Source of the DNA: PALSA-610 sp038239145
GTDB taxonomy: Bacteria; Actinomycetota; Acidimicrobiia; IMCC26256; PALSA-610
Direction: 5' to 3'
DNA: 64,000 nt
Assembly: GCA_038239145.1 (NCBI GenBank)
Contig: JBBSFB010000006.1
Location: forward strand, 1-64,000
Made by a program: the position numbers and the translations under genes
The notes under the pieces: model-generated
What the model saw: the letters and a program-made list of their open reading frames with translations, nothing else
What the model was told of the DNA's origin: nothing
Database searches by the model: none
Shown here: positions 1 to 7,566 of the stretch, one piece after another
How the letters are laid out: each line of letters starts with the position of its first letter
Numbering within the stretch: the first letter of the stretch is position 1

Positions 1-2
1 CC

Positions 3-788
3 CCGATCGTGTTCGTACACGGCTTGTGGCTGCTCCCGATGAGTTGGGATCGCTGGCGTCAGCACTTCGAGGCGGCCGGCTTCTCCACGATCGCCCCCGG
101 ATGGCCCGACGACCCCAACACGGTCGACGCGGCCAACGCCAACCCCGAGGTCTTCGCGCACAAGACCGTGGGACAGATCGCGGATCACTTCGAGGACGTC
201 GTCGGCATGCTCACGACCCGGCCGGCCGTGATCGGCCACTCATTCGGCGGCCTGCTTGCCCAGATCCTGGCCGGACGCGGTGTGTCCGACGCCACGGTCG
301 CCATCGACCCGGCGCCGTTCCGCGGCGTGCTGCCCCTCCCGATCTCCGCGCTCAAGTCGGCGTCGCCCGTCCTCGGGAATCCCCTGAACCACCATCGTGC
401 CGTCCCGCTCACCTACGAACAGTTCCGGTACGCGTTCGCGAACGCGGTGACCGAAGAAGAAGCGCACGACCTTTACAACACGTACGCAGTTCCGGGATCG
501 GGGACGCCGCTCTTCCAGGCGGCAACCGCGAACTTCAACCCCTGGACCGAGGTCAAGGTGAAGACGAAGAGCGCCGACCGCGGACCGTTGCTCATTCTCG
601 ACGGCGAGAAGGATCACACGGTGCCGTGGGCGATCGCGAAGGCGTCGTACAAGAAGCAGAAGCGCAACAAGAGCATCACCGAGATCGTGAAGGTGGAAGG
701 TCGGGGGCACTCGCTGACCATCGACCACGGCTGGCAGGAAGTCGCCGACACCGCGCTCACGTTCGTGCATCGTTTCGTCAAGCCCTGA
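3..788 (+). CDS. Alpha/beta-hydrolase, 5'-truncated by window edge
   Basis: The reading frame is open from the first complete codon, so the true start lies upstream of the window. The visible 5' end reads P-I-V-F-V-H-G-L-W, the oxyanion-hole strand typical of alpha/beta hydrolases. Numbering from the GTG at base 9, the nucleophile elbow G-H-S-F-G-G puts the catalytic Ser near residue 78. An Asp sits in D-G-E-K-D-H-T-V-P and the catalytic His in G-R-G-H-S near the C-terminus, so the Ser-Asp-His triad is complete. It is probably a soluble esterase or lipase-like enzyme with unknown substrate. It converges on the TetR gene with a 9-bp gap. Confidence 0.85.
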   Translation, partial: PIVFVHGLWLLPMSWDRWRQHFEAAGFSTIAPGWPDDPNTVDAANANPEVFAHKTVGQIADHFEDVVGMLTTRPAVIGHSFGGLLAQILAGRGVSDATVAIDPAPFRGVLPLPISALKSASPVLGNPLNHHRAVPLTYEQFRYAFANAVTEEEAHDLYNTYAVPGSGTPLFQAATANFNPWTEVKVKTKSADRGPLLILDGEKDHTVPWAIAKASYKKQKRNKSITEIVKVEGRGHSLTIDHGWQEVADTALTFVHRFVKP

Positions 789-797
789 CGCGCGCCT

Positions 798-1847
798 TCA
801 CCGATCCGGTAGACCGGCCTCTATTCCGTCGAGCAGACGCTCGAGGTTGCGCTGAAAGCGCGTCTTGTCGCGCGTGTGCGCCTCGATCTGTCGCCACGCG
901 GCGTCGATGCCGACCTCGTCGGCAATTGCGGTCAGGTGTGGGTAGTCGCCGGTCTTCAACAGCCCGTTGACGTAGCCGATCATGTCGTTTTCGAAACGGT
1001 CGTCCGGTTGCGCGTTGTGGCGCAGCTGGAGGCAGTATCCGAAGACGTATTCGTCGACCATTCTCGCGATGTCGAGCTTCTCCGTGAGGCTGATCGGGAG
1101 TGACGAGACGGCTTCGAGCGTCTGATCGAAGTGGCGCACGCTGTTGGGCCCGATGGCGGGGTCGTCGGTTATATCGAGGATCCACGGGTGCCGTTGCAAG
1201 GCCGAACGCGACCGTTCCGCGAGCACGGTGAGCGCAGCGCGCCAGTCATCGGGCATCGGCTCGTCGAGAGGGACAACGACCTCGCCCATCGCCGCGTCGG
1301 TCACCAACGTCAAGAGTTCGTCCTTGGTGCGGACGTAGTGGTACAGCGTCATCGTCCCCGCGTCGAGCTCCATCGCGATGCGACGCATCGACACCGCGCC
1401 GAACCCCTCCGCGTCGGCGATCCGCGTGGCGGTTGCCGCGATCTCGTCGCGCGTGAAGCGCGGTCGCCGCGCCGCGGGCTCGACGCGCGTCCACACGTCG
1501 ACTGCACCGAAGTGCGCGGCGATGCGGTCGAAGGTCTCTGCCTTCTTCGCGGCCTTGGTCGCGTGCCGCTCAAGGCGCTCGACGCGACGCGCCGCGTTGG
1601 CGGAGCTGCGTTCGACGCGGCGCGCGGCCTGTTCCATCTTCCGGGCTGCGTTGGCCGACGAGCGCTCGAGCTTGTCGTTGATCTTCTCGCTCAGCTTCTC
1701 CGCGACCTGCTCAACCACAAAATCCCGGACCGAGTCGGCCGCTTGGGGCTTACCCTTCTTCTTGCGGGTTGCGCCGTGTCTCGTCTCGTCGGCGATCCGT
1801 GCGGGCCCCTCGGGTTCCGTATCGTCATCGTGAATCTCGGTTGCCAC
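798..1847 (-). CDS. TetR-family repressor with long charged N-terminal extension
   Basis: A 349-residue protein from a GTG start. The helix-turn-helix lies unusually far in, at about residues 130-180 (R-F-T-R-D-E-I through T-L-Y-H-Y-V-R-T-K-D-E-L), followed by a TetR_C-type ligand-binding domain. Ordinary TetR proteins begin with this HTH. Here it is preceded by ~125 residues rich in Lys, Arg, Glu and Ala, with a repeated E-R-S-S-A-N-A-A-R pattern predicted to be helical or coiled-coil. The gene is divergent from the DrrAB-type exporter, the usual arrangement for a local repressor of that exporter. A TACACT -10-like box ends 6 nt before the GTG and lies inside a palindromic site, so the message is probably leaderless and self-repressed (inference). 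Confidence 0.85.
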   Translation of the reverse strand: MATEIHDDDTEPEGPARIADETRHGATRKKKGKPQAADSVRDFVVEQVAEKLSEKINDKLERSSANAARKMEQAARRVERSSANAARRVERLERHATKAAKKAETFDRIAAHFGAVDVWTRVEPAARRPRFTRDEIAATATRIADAEGFGAVSMRRIAMELDAGTMTLYHYVRTKDELLTLVTDAAMGEVVVPLDEPMPDDWRAALTVLAERSRSALQRHPWILDITDDPAIGPNSVRHFDQTLEAVSSLPISLTEKLDIARMVDEYVFGYCLQLRHNAQPDDRFENDMIGYVNGLLKTGDYPHLTAIADEVGIDAAWRQIEAHTRDKTRFQRNLERLLDGIEAGLPDR

Positions 1848-1849
1848 TC

Positions 1850-1884
1850 GTACAGTGTACTGCTAAGTTGGCCGTACTATGTAC
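1850..1884. promoter_or_regulatory. Twin GTAC-N3-GTAC operator between tetR and the exporter operon
   Basis: Two near-palindromes, GTACAGTGTAC (1850-1860) and GTACTATGTAC (1874-1884), have centres 24 bp apart in the 31-bp divergent gap. The first contains the TACACT box of the tetR promoter on the minus strand. The second covers the ATG of the exporter ATPase gene. Occupancy of both by the TetR protein would shut off both directions. The palindromes are seen directly; the assignment to this TetR is inference. Confidence 0.6.
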
Positions 1885-2889
1885 GAACAAGCGGTACAGC
1901 CTACGAAGAGTCCGGGCTTCCTCGGAGAAGCCGGCGCCGCCGAAGGTGTGCGCGCTCACGATCTGGGGAAGCGATTCGGCGATCTCTGGGCTTTGCGCGA
2001 ACTCGACCTCGATGTGGCGCCGGGCACCGTGCTCGGCCTACTCGGTCACAACGGTGCGGGGAAGACCACCGCGATCCGGATCCTGACGACGCTGTCGGCG
2101 CCGAGCACCGGTTCCGCGACCGTCGGCGGCATCGACGTCGTGGCCGATCCGGGAGGAGTCCGCCGCACGATCGGCGTCGCGAGCCAGCAGGCGACCGTCG
2201 ACGGCCTGATGAACGCGCGTAAGAACCTGGTGATGGTCGGGCGCCTCCACGGGATGCCCAAGGGCACGGCCGTGGCCCGCGCCGACGAGTTGCTCGAGCG
2301 CTTCGGGCTCACCGAAGCTGCGGCGCGACTCGTGAAGACGTTCTCGGGCGGAATGCGCCGCCGCCTCGACCTGGCCGCGAGCCTCGTGGCCTCACCGCAG
2401 GTGCTCTTCCTCGACGAGCCCACCACCGGCCTCGATCCGCGGAGCCGGAACGAGCTGTGGGACATGCTCCTCGATCTCGTCCGCGACGGTACGACGGTCA
2501 TCCTGACGACGCAGTACCTGGACGAGGCCGATCGATTGGCCGACGACATCGTCGTGCTCGATCACGGCCGCACGGTCGCGCACGGGACGCCGGCCGAGTT
2601 GAAGGCGCAGATCGGCAACGACCGGGTCGACGTCACCATGGCTGGCGCCGGTGAGTTCCCCGCGATCGTCCGGGCGACGGAGAACCTGGCCTCGAATGCG
2701 CCGAGTTTCGACGAAGCGATGCTCGTCGCGACCGTCCCCGTGCGCGAAGGGGTTCGACTCGTCGACGTCATGCGGGCGCTCGACGCGGCCGGGATCGATC
2801 CGGTCGAGCTCGATCGCCGCGAGGTGTCGCTCGACGACGTCTTTTTAACCCTGACCGCCCCTGACGACGCGACCGAGGCTTCGCCATGA
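1879..2889 (+). CDS. DrrA-type daunorubicin-family ABC exporter ATPase
   Basis: 336 residues. Walker A G-H-N-G-A-G-K-T-T is at 56-64, the Q-loop in A-S-Q-Q, the signature F-S-G-G-M at about 155, and Walker B L-F-L-D-E-P at about 176-181. The switch residue is Gln (T-T-Q-Y-L-D-E-A-D-R, Q212) instead of the usual His, which is characteristic of the DrrA family rather than a defect. A C-terminal extension of ~100 residues ending in S-L-D-D-V-F-L-T-L-T is also DrrA-like. It would power export of a hydrophobic drug or lipid with the following permease, with which it overlaps by ATGA. A TAAGTT box lies 9 nt before the ATG and no Shine-Dalgarno is visible, so it is probably leaderless. Confidence 0.92.
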   Translation: MYEQAVQPTKSPGFLGEAGAAEGVRAHDLGKRFGDLWALRELDLDVAPGTVLGLLGHNGAGKTTAIRILTTLSAPSTGSATVGGIDVVADPGGVRRTIGVASQQATVDGLMNARKNLVMVGRLHGMPKGTAVARADELLERFGLTEAAARLVKTFSGGMRRRLDLAASLVASPQVLFLDEPTTGLDPRSRNELWDMLLDLVRDGTTVILTTQYLDEADRLADDIVVLDHGRTVAHGTPAELKAQIGNDRVDVTMAGAGEFPAIVRATENLASNAPSFDEAMLVATVPVREGVRLVDVMRALDAAGIDPVELDRREVSLDDVFLTLTAPDDATEASP

Positions 2890-3755
2890 CCACGGCGACT
2901 GCACCCCCCGTGTCCCGACCCGACTCCCGTGCCCTTGTCCATCCGCCCGACCAGACCGGAGGGGTACGAGGCTGGTGGCGCGACTCGCTGGTATTCGCGG
3001 GTCGGAACATCGAGCACATCCGCCAGATTCCGGAGAAGTTGCTCGACGTCACCGTGCAGCCGCTGATGTTCGTGCTGCTGTTTGCGTACGTCTTCGGCGG
3101 TGCGATCAATGTCGGCGGCGGCAACTACCGCGAGTACATCATCGCGGGGATCCTCCTGCAGTCGTTGGCGTTCGGCATGACGGGTCCCGCAACGTCGATC
3201 GCGACCGATCTCACCGAAGGCGTCATCGACCGGTTCCGATCGCTCCCCGCGAATCGAATCGCGTACGTGACCGGCCACTACCTGGCCGAGTTGGCGGGCT
3301 TGGGGCTTTCGATCGTCGTGCTGCTCGCAGCCGGGCTCGTCGTCGGCTGGCGTACCCACACCGACGCGCTGCACATCGGGACTGCGCTGCTACTCCTGCT
3401 CACGTTCGCATCGGCGATGATCTGGGTGGGGACCTGGATCGGGCTGAAGGTGCGTACGCCGGATGCGGTCATGGGCGTCGGCTTCACGGTGGTGTTCCCT
3501 CTCACGTTCTTGAGCAATGCGTTCGTCCCGATCAGCTCGCTCCCCAACGTGTTGCAGTGGATCGCGGCGTGGAACCCGATCAGCGTGATGGTCGCTGCGG
3601 TGCGCGAGTTGTTTGGCAACCCGCTGTCTCCGCTCGTGAAGCACACGTGGCCGCTCGAGCATCCCGTCGTCGCCGCATTCGGATATTGCATCGTCATCCT
3701 CGCGATCACGGTGCCCGCGTCGCTGCGCCGGTATCGGGTGCGAACGAGCGACTAA
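2886..3755 (+). CDS. DrrB-type ABC-2 exporter permease
   Basis: 289 residues. After a polar N-terminal tail there are about six hydrophobic segments, among them one containing V-L-L-F-A-Y-V-F-G-G and one containing I-S-V-M-V-A-A-V-R-E-L-F-G-N-P. The latter is a hallmark of the DrrB/ABC-2 family. The start overlaps the stop of the ATPase gene (ATGA), so the two are translationally coupled and form one half-transporter pair. Substrate is unknown; relatives export anthracyclines, phthiocerol dimycocerosates or drugs. Confidence 0.92.
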   Translation: MTTATAPPVSRPDSRALVHPPDQTGGVRGWWRDSLVFAGRNIEHIRQIPEKLLDVTVQPLMFVLLFAYVFGGAINVGGGNYREYIIAGILLQSLAFGMTGPATSIATDLTEGVIDRFRSLPANRIAYVTGHYLAELAGLGLSIVVLLAAGLVVGWRTHTDALHIGTALLLLLTFASAMIWVGTWIGLKVRTPDAVMGVGFTVVFPLTFLSNAFVPISSLPNVLQWIAAWNPISVMVAAVRELFGNPLSPLVKHTWPLEHPVVAAFGYCIVILAITVPASLRRYRVRTSD

Positions 3756-3758
3756 CCC

Positions 3759-4478
3759 ATGGCCACGGTCGTGCAGCGGGTCGCGGATGCGGCCGCGCGC
3801 GTGTTGCTGCGCCCGGCGACAGTCACGGCAGTCGCCGCACACGGTTGCTTCCGGACGATCGTGCTGACCGGGACGCGCCTCGCCGGCGTCGATTGGGTCG
3901 CGGGCGACAAGATCCGGGTGCGTACTGACGGCGTCACGCTGCGGACGTACACGCCGGTCTCGTGGGACGCCGAGCACGGGGCGACGGCGTTCATCGCGTA
4001 CGCGCACGGCGACGGCCCGGGCTCGGAGTGGTGCCGCACCGCGGCGGCCGGGAAGAGCTGTCAGCTGCTCGGTCCTGACCGATCGCTGCGGCTCGATCGG
4101 CTCGAGGCGCCGCCGGTGTTCGTCGGTGACGAGACGTCGCTCGGGCTCCTTGCCGCCTTGCGTGCCACCAGGCCTGAGCTCGCGCCCGTCGCAACCATGT
4201 TCGAGGTGCACGATGCCGACGAGGTGCGCGCCGCGCTCGACGGGCATGGTGCCGGAAACCCGCAACTCGTGGTCCGTACGTCCGCTGATGCGCATCTCGA
4301 GTCGTTGGCCGAGATGACCGTGGGTTCCTTACGCGACTTTCCCGACGCTCCGCTGTGTCTCACTGGCCGGGCCCAGATGATTTCGTCGATCCGGCGCCGT
4401 CTGAAAGCCGAAGGCGACGGAAGGCGTGCGGTGTTCGTCAAGGCCTATTGGGACGTGAACCGCAAGGGTCTGGACTAG
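3759..4478 (+). CDS. Siderophore-interacting protein (SIP) family flavoprotein
   Basis: 239 residues. R-T-Y-T-P-V-S is the FAD-isoalloxazine-binding motif of the ferredoxin-reductase-like barrel. The stretch G-D-E-T-S-L-G opens the NAD(P)H-binding half, and the end V-K-A-Y-W-x5-K-G-L-D matches the conserved C-terminus of SIP family ferric-siderophore reductases. The start is 3 nt after the exporter permease stop, so it is probably the third gene of that operon and under the same TetR control. It may reduce an iron chelate imported or exported by the system, but the link to the exporter is inference. Its TAG stop overlaps the stop of the convergent gene within a shared CTAG. Confidence 0.85.
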   Translation: MATVVQRVADAAARVLLRPATVTAVAAHGCFRTIVLTGTRLAGVDWVAGDKIRVRTDGVTLRTYTPVSWDAEHGATAFIAYAHGDGPGSEWCRTAAAGKSCQLLGPDRSLRLDRLEAPPVFVGDETSLGLLAALRATRPELAPVATMFEVHDADEVRAALDGHGAGNPQLVVRTSADAHLESLAEMTVGSLRDFPDAPLCLTGRAQMISSIRRRLKAEGDGRRAVFVKAYWDVNRKGLD

Positions 4479-5292
4479 GACGAGGGCGTCGCCGACGCGG
4501 CGGGCCGGGCTGTGACGAGCATCGACCGACCCGCAGGTGCGCGTGCTTCCAGCTCGACCTGGTCGACGACGCGTTCGACTCTCCAGCCGCACCGTGTCAA
4601 CAGCGCGAGATGCTCATCGATCGGCAGGATCGTGCGCCACGGCTCAGTGGTGCCCGTCTGCCGAGCGACATTGGCCGCCGCGACCAGCTCGGCCGAGTCG
4701 ACGCCGGCCGCGTGCGTGGCGAGGCTGACCGCGAGCCGGCTTCCCGTTGCCGCTCGGGCCCGGAGCCGGGTCAGCAGGCCGGAGTTTGTCTGTTTATCCA
4801 GGTACACCAGAGCCCTTCAGCGACGAAAAGTGTGGCCGTCGCGCCGTCGTGGCCGGCCCGCTCGAGTGCAGCGCCGGCGTCGTCGTGTGCGAAGTCGGCG
4901 ACGGCGAGCGACGGTCGCGCGTCGGCCGGGGCGACGGAGGCGAGGCGCCGCGTCTTGTCGGTCTGTGTAGCGGGATGGTCGATCTCGATGAAGTGCACAC
5001 CGGGACTGCGGAACCGTAGGGCCCGGTCGTCGTAGCCGGCCCCGAGGATCACCACCTGAGTGACCCCCTCGGCGATGGAGGAAGTGACTGCCTCGTCGAA
5101 GAACGTGGTGCGCGCCCGTAGCGACGGGATGCGTTCGGACAGGACGGTCTCCGGCATTCCCTCGCACAGGCGGCCCTGGGCATCGGGATCACCCCCCGGC
5201 GAAGCCGGCCGTTCGAACAGTGCGCGCGTGACCGCAACGGCCTGGCCCGTGCGCGAGGGTCGCCCCGCGTCGTTCTTCGTGTCGTTGCTCAT
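4475..5292 (-). pseudogene. Class I SAM methyltransferase (PCMT/TIGR00027-like), frameshifted
   Basis: The N-terminal ~160 residues (ATG at 5292, M-S-N-D-T-K-N-D) and the C-terminal ~110 residues lie in two different frames. The first part contains V-V-I-L-G-A-G-Y-D-D-R-A-L-R-F, the SAM-binding motif of the leucine-carboxyl-methyltransferase/TIGR00027 family, and runs to V-A-E-G-L before going out of frame. The second frame continues exactly where the family continues, V-Y-L-D-K-Q-T. Adding one base at about 4809-4813 (the CTCTGG on the minus strand) would restore a ~270-residue protein of normal length. The gene overlaps the MarR gene by ATGA. It is either a real recent frameshift or a sequencing error. 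Confidence 0.7.
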
Positions 5293-5744
5293 TTCGCGCC
5301 GTCGTGCGCGAGATCGATCAGGGCGGCGAGGGTCGCGCGCGCGTGCGCGACCCGCTCGGCACCGACGCGAGCGACGAGCTCGGCGTCGATCCCATCGATC
5401 GCGGCGCGACTCGCAGCGGCGGCGATCCGTCCGCGTTCGGTGAGGCCGAGGGTCAGTCGCCGCCGGTCTTCCGGGTCGGGAGTGCGATCGAGGTAGCCGC
5501 GGACAACGAGTGTGTCGACGACCTGCCCGCCCGCCTGCTTGGAGACGCCGAGCCCGCGGATCACGTCGCCCATCGGGGCGCCGTTGCGGGCGATGCCGCC
5601 GAGCACGAACGCGCCGTTGCGAGGTACGTCGCTGCAACCGATCTCGGCGAGTGCTGCCCGGATCGCCGCGCCGTACGTGGTGCGGGCCGCGCGCAGCAGC
5701 GCCGGGAAAGCGATGTCGTCTGACGAAGCTTCGCCGTTTGCCAT
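5289..5744 (-). CDS. MarR-family transcriptional regulator
   Basis: 151 residues when started at M-A-N-G-E-A-S-S; the longer in-frame extension upstream shows no family similarity. The winged-helix core includes G-V-S-K-Q-A-G-G-Q-V-V-D-T-L-V (recognition helix) followed by the wing D-P-E-D-R-R-R-L-T-L-G-L-T-E-R-G, the standard MarR signature. It is co-oriented with, and overlaps by four bases, the frameshifted methyltransferase, which it probably controlled. It is divergent from the TauD-like dioxygenase gene. A TATTCT box ends 6 nt before the ATG, so the transcript is likely leaderless. Confidence 0.88.
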   Translation of the reverse strand: MANGEASSDDIAFPALLRAARTTYGAAIRAALAEIGCSDVPRNGAFVLGGIARNGAPMGDVIRGLGVSKQAGGQVVDTLVVRGYLDRTPDPEDRRRLTLGLTERGRIAAAASRAAIDGIDAELVARVGAERVAHARATLAALIDLAHDGAK

Positions 5745-5750
5745 CGACTG

Positions 5751-5779
5751 AGAATATCGACAAGCGTCCGGATAGTCCA
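5751..5779 (-). promoter_or_regulatory. Predicted leaderless promoter of the marR-methyltransferase pair
   Basis: On the minus strand CTGGAC (5774-5779) and TATTCT (5751-5756) are separated by 17 nt, and TATTCT ends 6 nt before the ATG at 5744. The AT-rich stretch just upstream, with ends TAGT and ACTA (about 5772-5792), could hold the MarR operator, but no clean palindrome is visible. Confidence 0.45.
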
Positions 5780-5853
5780 GTCTCCATACTAGTGAGCGGA
5801 GCCGACTGATCCGTAACCTGAGCCCTCCTCGATCAACGCCCACGGAGGTTCTC

Positions 5854-6747
5854 GTGACCGGCACCCCCAACGCAATCGGAGCCATCACGTGCATCGGCGA
5901 CGCGGACGTCGAACCACTCGGCGGCGGCGCCGGCGCCGCGATTCACGGCCTCGACCCCCGACGGGTCGACGCGCATGCGGTCGCCGCGCTGCGCGCGCTC
6001 CTTGTCGAACGCAAGGTGGTCGTGATCCGGGGCGCGCAACTCGAACCGCACGAGCTCGTCACGTTCGCGCGTCGGTTCGGTGAGCTCACGGTTGCGCACC
6101 CGGTCATGCCCGGACTTCCCGACGAGCCCGAGGTGTTGGAGATCGACGCAACCAAATCGCGGAAGGATGCGCGCTACCGCGACGAGTACGAGAACGACAC
6201 CTGGCACACCGATGTCACGTTCATGGAGCGCCCGCCGCTCGGCTCGTTGCTGAGTGCGCGCGTATTGCCGCCGATGGGTGGCGACACCGTCTTCGCCGAC
6301 CTGGAGGCGGCGTACGCATCGTTGAGCATGCCGATGCGCGAACTCGTCGACGGCCTCCGCGCGGTGCACGACGGCCGCACCGAATTCGCCGCGTTCCTCC
6401 GTACCAATCCCGACGGTGGAATCTGGGAAGGCAAGCGGTTCACGGTTCTCGAACCGGCAGTGCATCCCGTGGTGCGCACCCACCCGGAATCGGGCCGGCG
6501 CGGCCTGTTCGTGAACCCGACGTTCACGTCGCGCATCGTCGAGCTCACCCGGGCCGAGAGCGATGCGCTGCTCGCATTCTTGTACCAACACGCGATCGCC
6601 CCGGAGCATCTCGTGCGGCTGCGTTGGCGAGTGGGTGATGTTGCGTTCTGGGACAACCGGGCGACGATGCACTATGCGGTGCGCGATTACGGAGACGCGC
6701 CGCGTGTGATGCAGCGCGTCACCCTCCGAGGGGATCGACCCGTCTAG
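5854..6747 (+). CDS. TauD/TfdA-family Fe(II)/2-oxoglutarate dioxygenase
   Basis: 297 residues from a GTG preceded by CGGAGG (5843-5848). The iron ligands are visible: W-H-T-D at 117-120 (His118, Asp120) and the distal His273 in A-T-M-H-Y-A. Arg288 in M-Q-R-V-T-L-R-G is positioned to bind the 2-oxoglutarate carboxylate. Such enzymes hydroxylate a substrate next to a heteroatom, for example taurine, alkyl sulfates or 2,4-D, releasing succinate and CO2. The substrate here cannot be told. A TAACCT box (5814-5819) lies in the gap shared with the divergent marR gene. Confidence 0.9.
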   Translation: MTGTPNAIGAITCIGDADVEPLGGGAGAAIHGLDPRRVDAHAVAALRALLVERKVVVIRGAQLEPHELVTFARRFGELTVAHPVMPGLPDEPEVLEIDATKSRKDARYRDEYENDTWHTDVTFMERPPLGSLLSARVLPPMGGDTVFADLEAAYASLSMPMRELVDGLRAVHDGRTEFAAFLRTNPDGGIWEGKRFTVLEPAVHPVVRTHPESGRRGLFVNPTFTSRIVELTRAESDALLAFLYQHAIAPEHLVRLRWRVGDVAFWDNRATMHYAVRDYGDAPRVMQRVTLRGDRPV

Positions 6748-6806
6748 GAGCCGCCCGATGGTGCCCCGATCAGGCGGTCTACACGGGTCGGCCTAACGTC
6801 GAGTTG

Positions 6807-7336
6807 ATGAGTGGTTCGCTCGCGACCGTGTTCGCCGGTTCGCTGCTCGCGATCCTCTTGAACGCGGCGGGAGCGATGGCCGCGGTAACGGCCGTGCTCC
6901 CCGCGGCGCCGCGCATGGTGTCGTTGCCCGGTCGCCGCTCGTATGGTAGATCGCCGGCGCCCTCGTGGTCGCCGACTTCGCGGCGTACTGGCTCCATCGC
7001 GCGATGCACGCGGCCCTGTTGCTGTGGCGAGTTCACCGCGTTCACCACGGCGCGGTCGACGTGCGTTGGTGGACGACGTTCCGGTTCCACCCGGTCGACG
7101 GTGCATTGGCGCACGAAATCCCGTTGTTGGTCGCGGCGGTGTGCGGCTTCGGTCCCGTCGCGTTGGTCGACGACGCTGGTCGCGTGGCCCAGTGCACGAT
7201 CGCGAGACCGAACGGGAGTGATGCGACGTTGGCGACGCAGCTCAAGACCCGTGCCGGGCCTGCCGCGGCGCGTCCGTCTCTCCAGACCACGTGGCGAGTC
7301 CGAGCGCGTAGACGGGTGTCTCGATCGCGAGTGTGA
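6807..7336 (+). pseudogene. Fatty-acid hydroxylase/sterol desaturase remnant
   Basis: The opening M-S-G-S-L-A-T-V-F-A-G with a hydrophobic helix is in one frame. The family hallmark D-F-A-A-Y-W-L-H-R-A-M-H followed by H-R-V-H-H-G-A-V-D is in another, entered at about 6950 just after an in-frame TAG at 6947. This is the histidine-rich diiron site of the fatty acid hydroxylase superfamily, but only the first boxes survive. After L-V-A-A-V-C-G-F-G (about 7150) the frame drifts into Arg-rich sequence with no family similarity, and the downstream His boxes are missing. A frameshift plus 3' truncation make this a dead gene. The stretch from about 7190 to 7370 holds nothing else recognisable. Confidence 0.65.
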
Positions 7337-7374
7337 GTGCGAGCGCGACGATGTGGACGGACGGGGGCGGAAGG

Positions 7375-7539
7375 TCAACGGCTGCGGTGCCGGCGCCGGC
7401 GGCGCAACGCCAGCACGATCCCGAGGAGGATAAGCACGACCGCGATGCCGACCACGACGAGGAAGATCACGCTCGCGACCGATACCGACGAAGAATGTCC
7501 GGGAGCGACGTCACCGAACAGCAGGGGTTTCGCGTTCAT
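7375..7539 (-). CDS. Small single-pass membrane protein
   Basis: 54 residues from an ATG at 7539. A polar N-terminus (M-N-A-K-P-L-L-F-G-D) is followed by one strongly hydrophobic helix (V-I-F-L-V-V-V-G-I-A-V-V-L-I-L-L-G) and a tail of consecutive Arg residues, so the C-terminus should be cytoplasmic. No family is recognised. It is divergent from the winged-helix gene, the two starts being 27 bp apart. The hydrophobic-then-basic pattern makes chance less likely, but its size keeps confidence moderate. Confidence 0.45.
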   Translation of the reverse strand: MNAKPLLFGDVAPGHSSSVSVASVIFLVVVGIAVVLILLGIVLALRRRRRHRSR

Positions 7540-7566
7540 CACAGGGTCCTCGGGGCGGGACGGGCT

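Noticed and set aside
2506..2520. Missing H-loop histidine in the exporter ATPase
   Set aside because: Gln at this place is the normal state in DrrA-type ATPases, so it is not evidence of inactivation.
4475..4478. Shared CTAG giving both convergent genes a TAG stop
   Set aside because: A neat overlap but expected by chance where convergent genes meet; recorded in the gene entries only.
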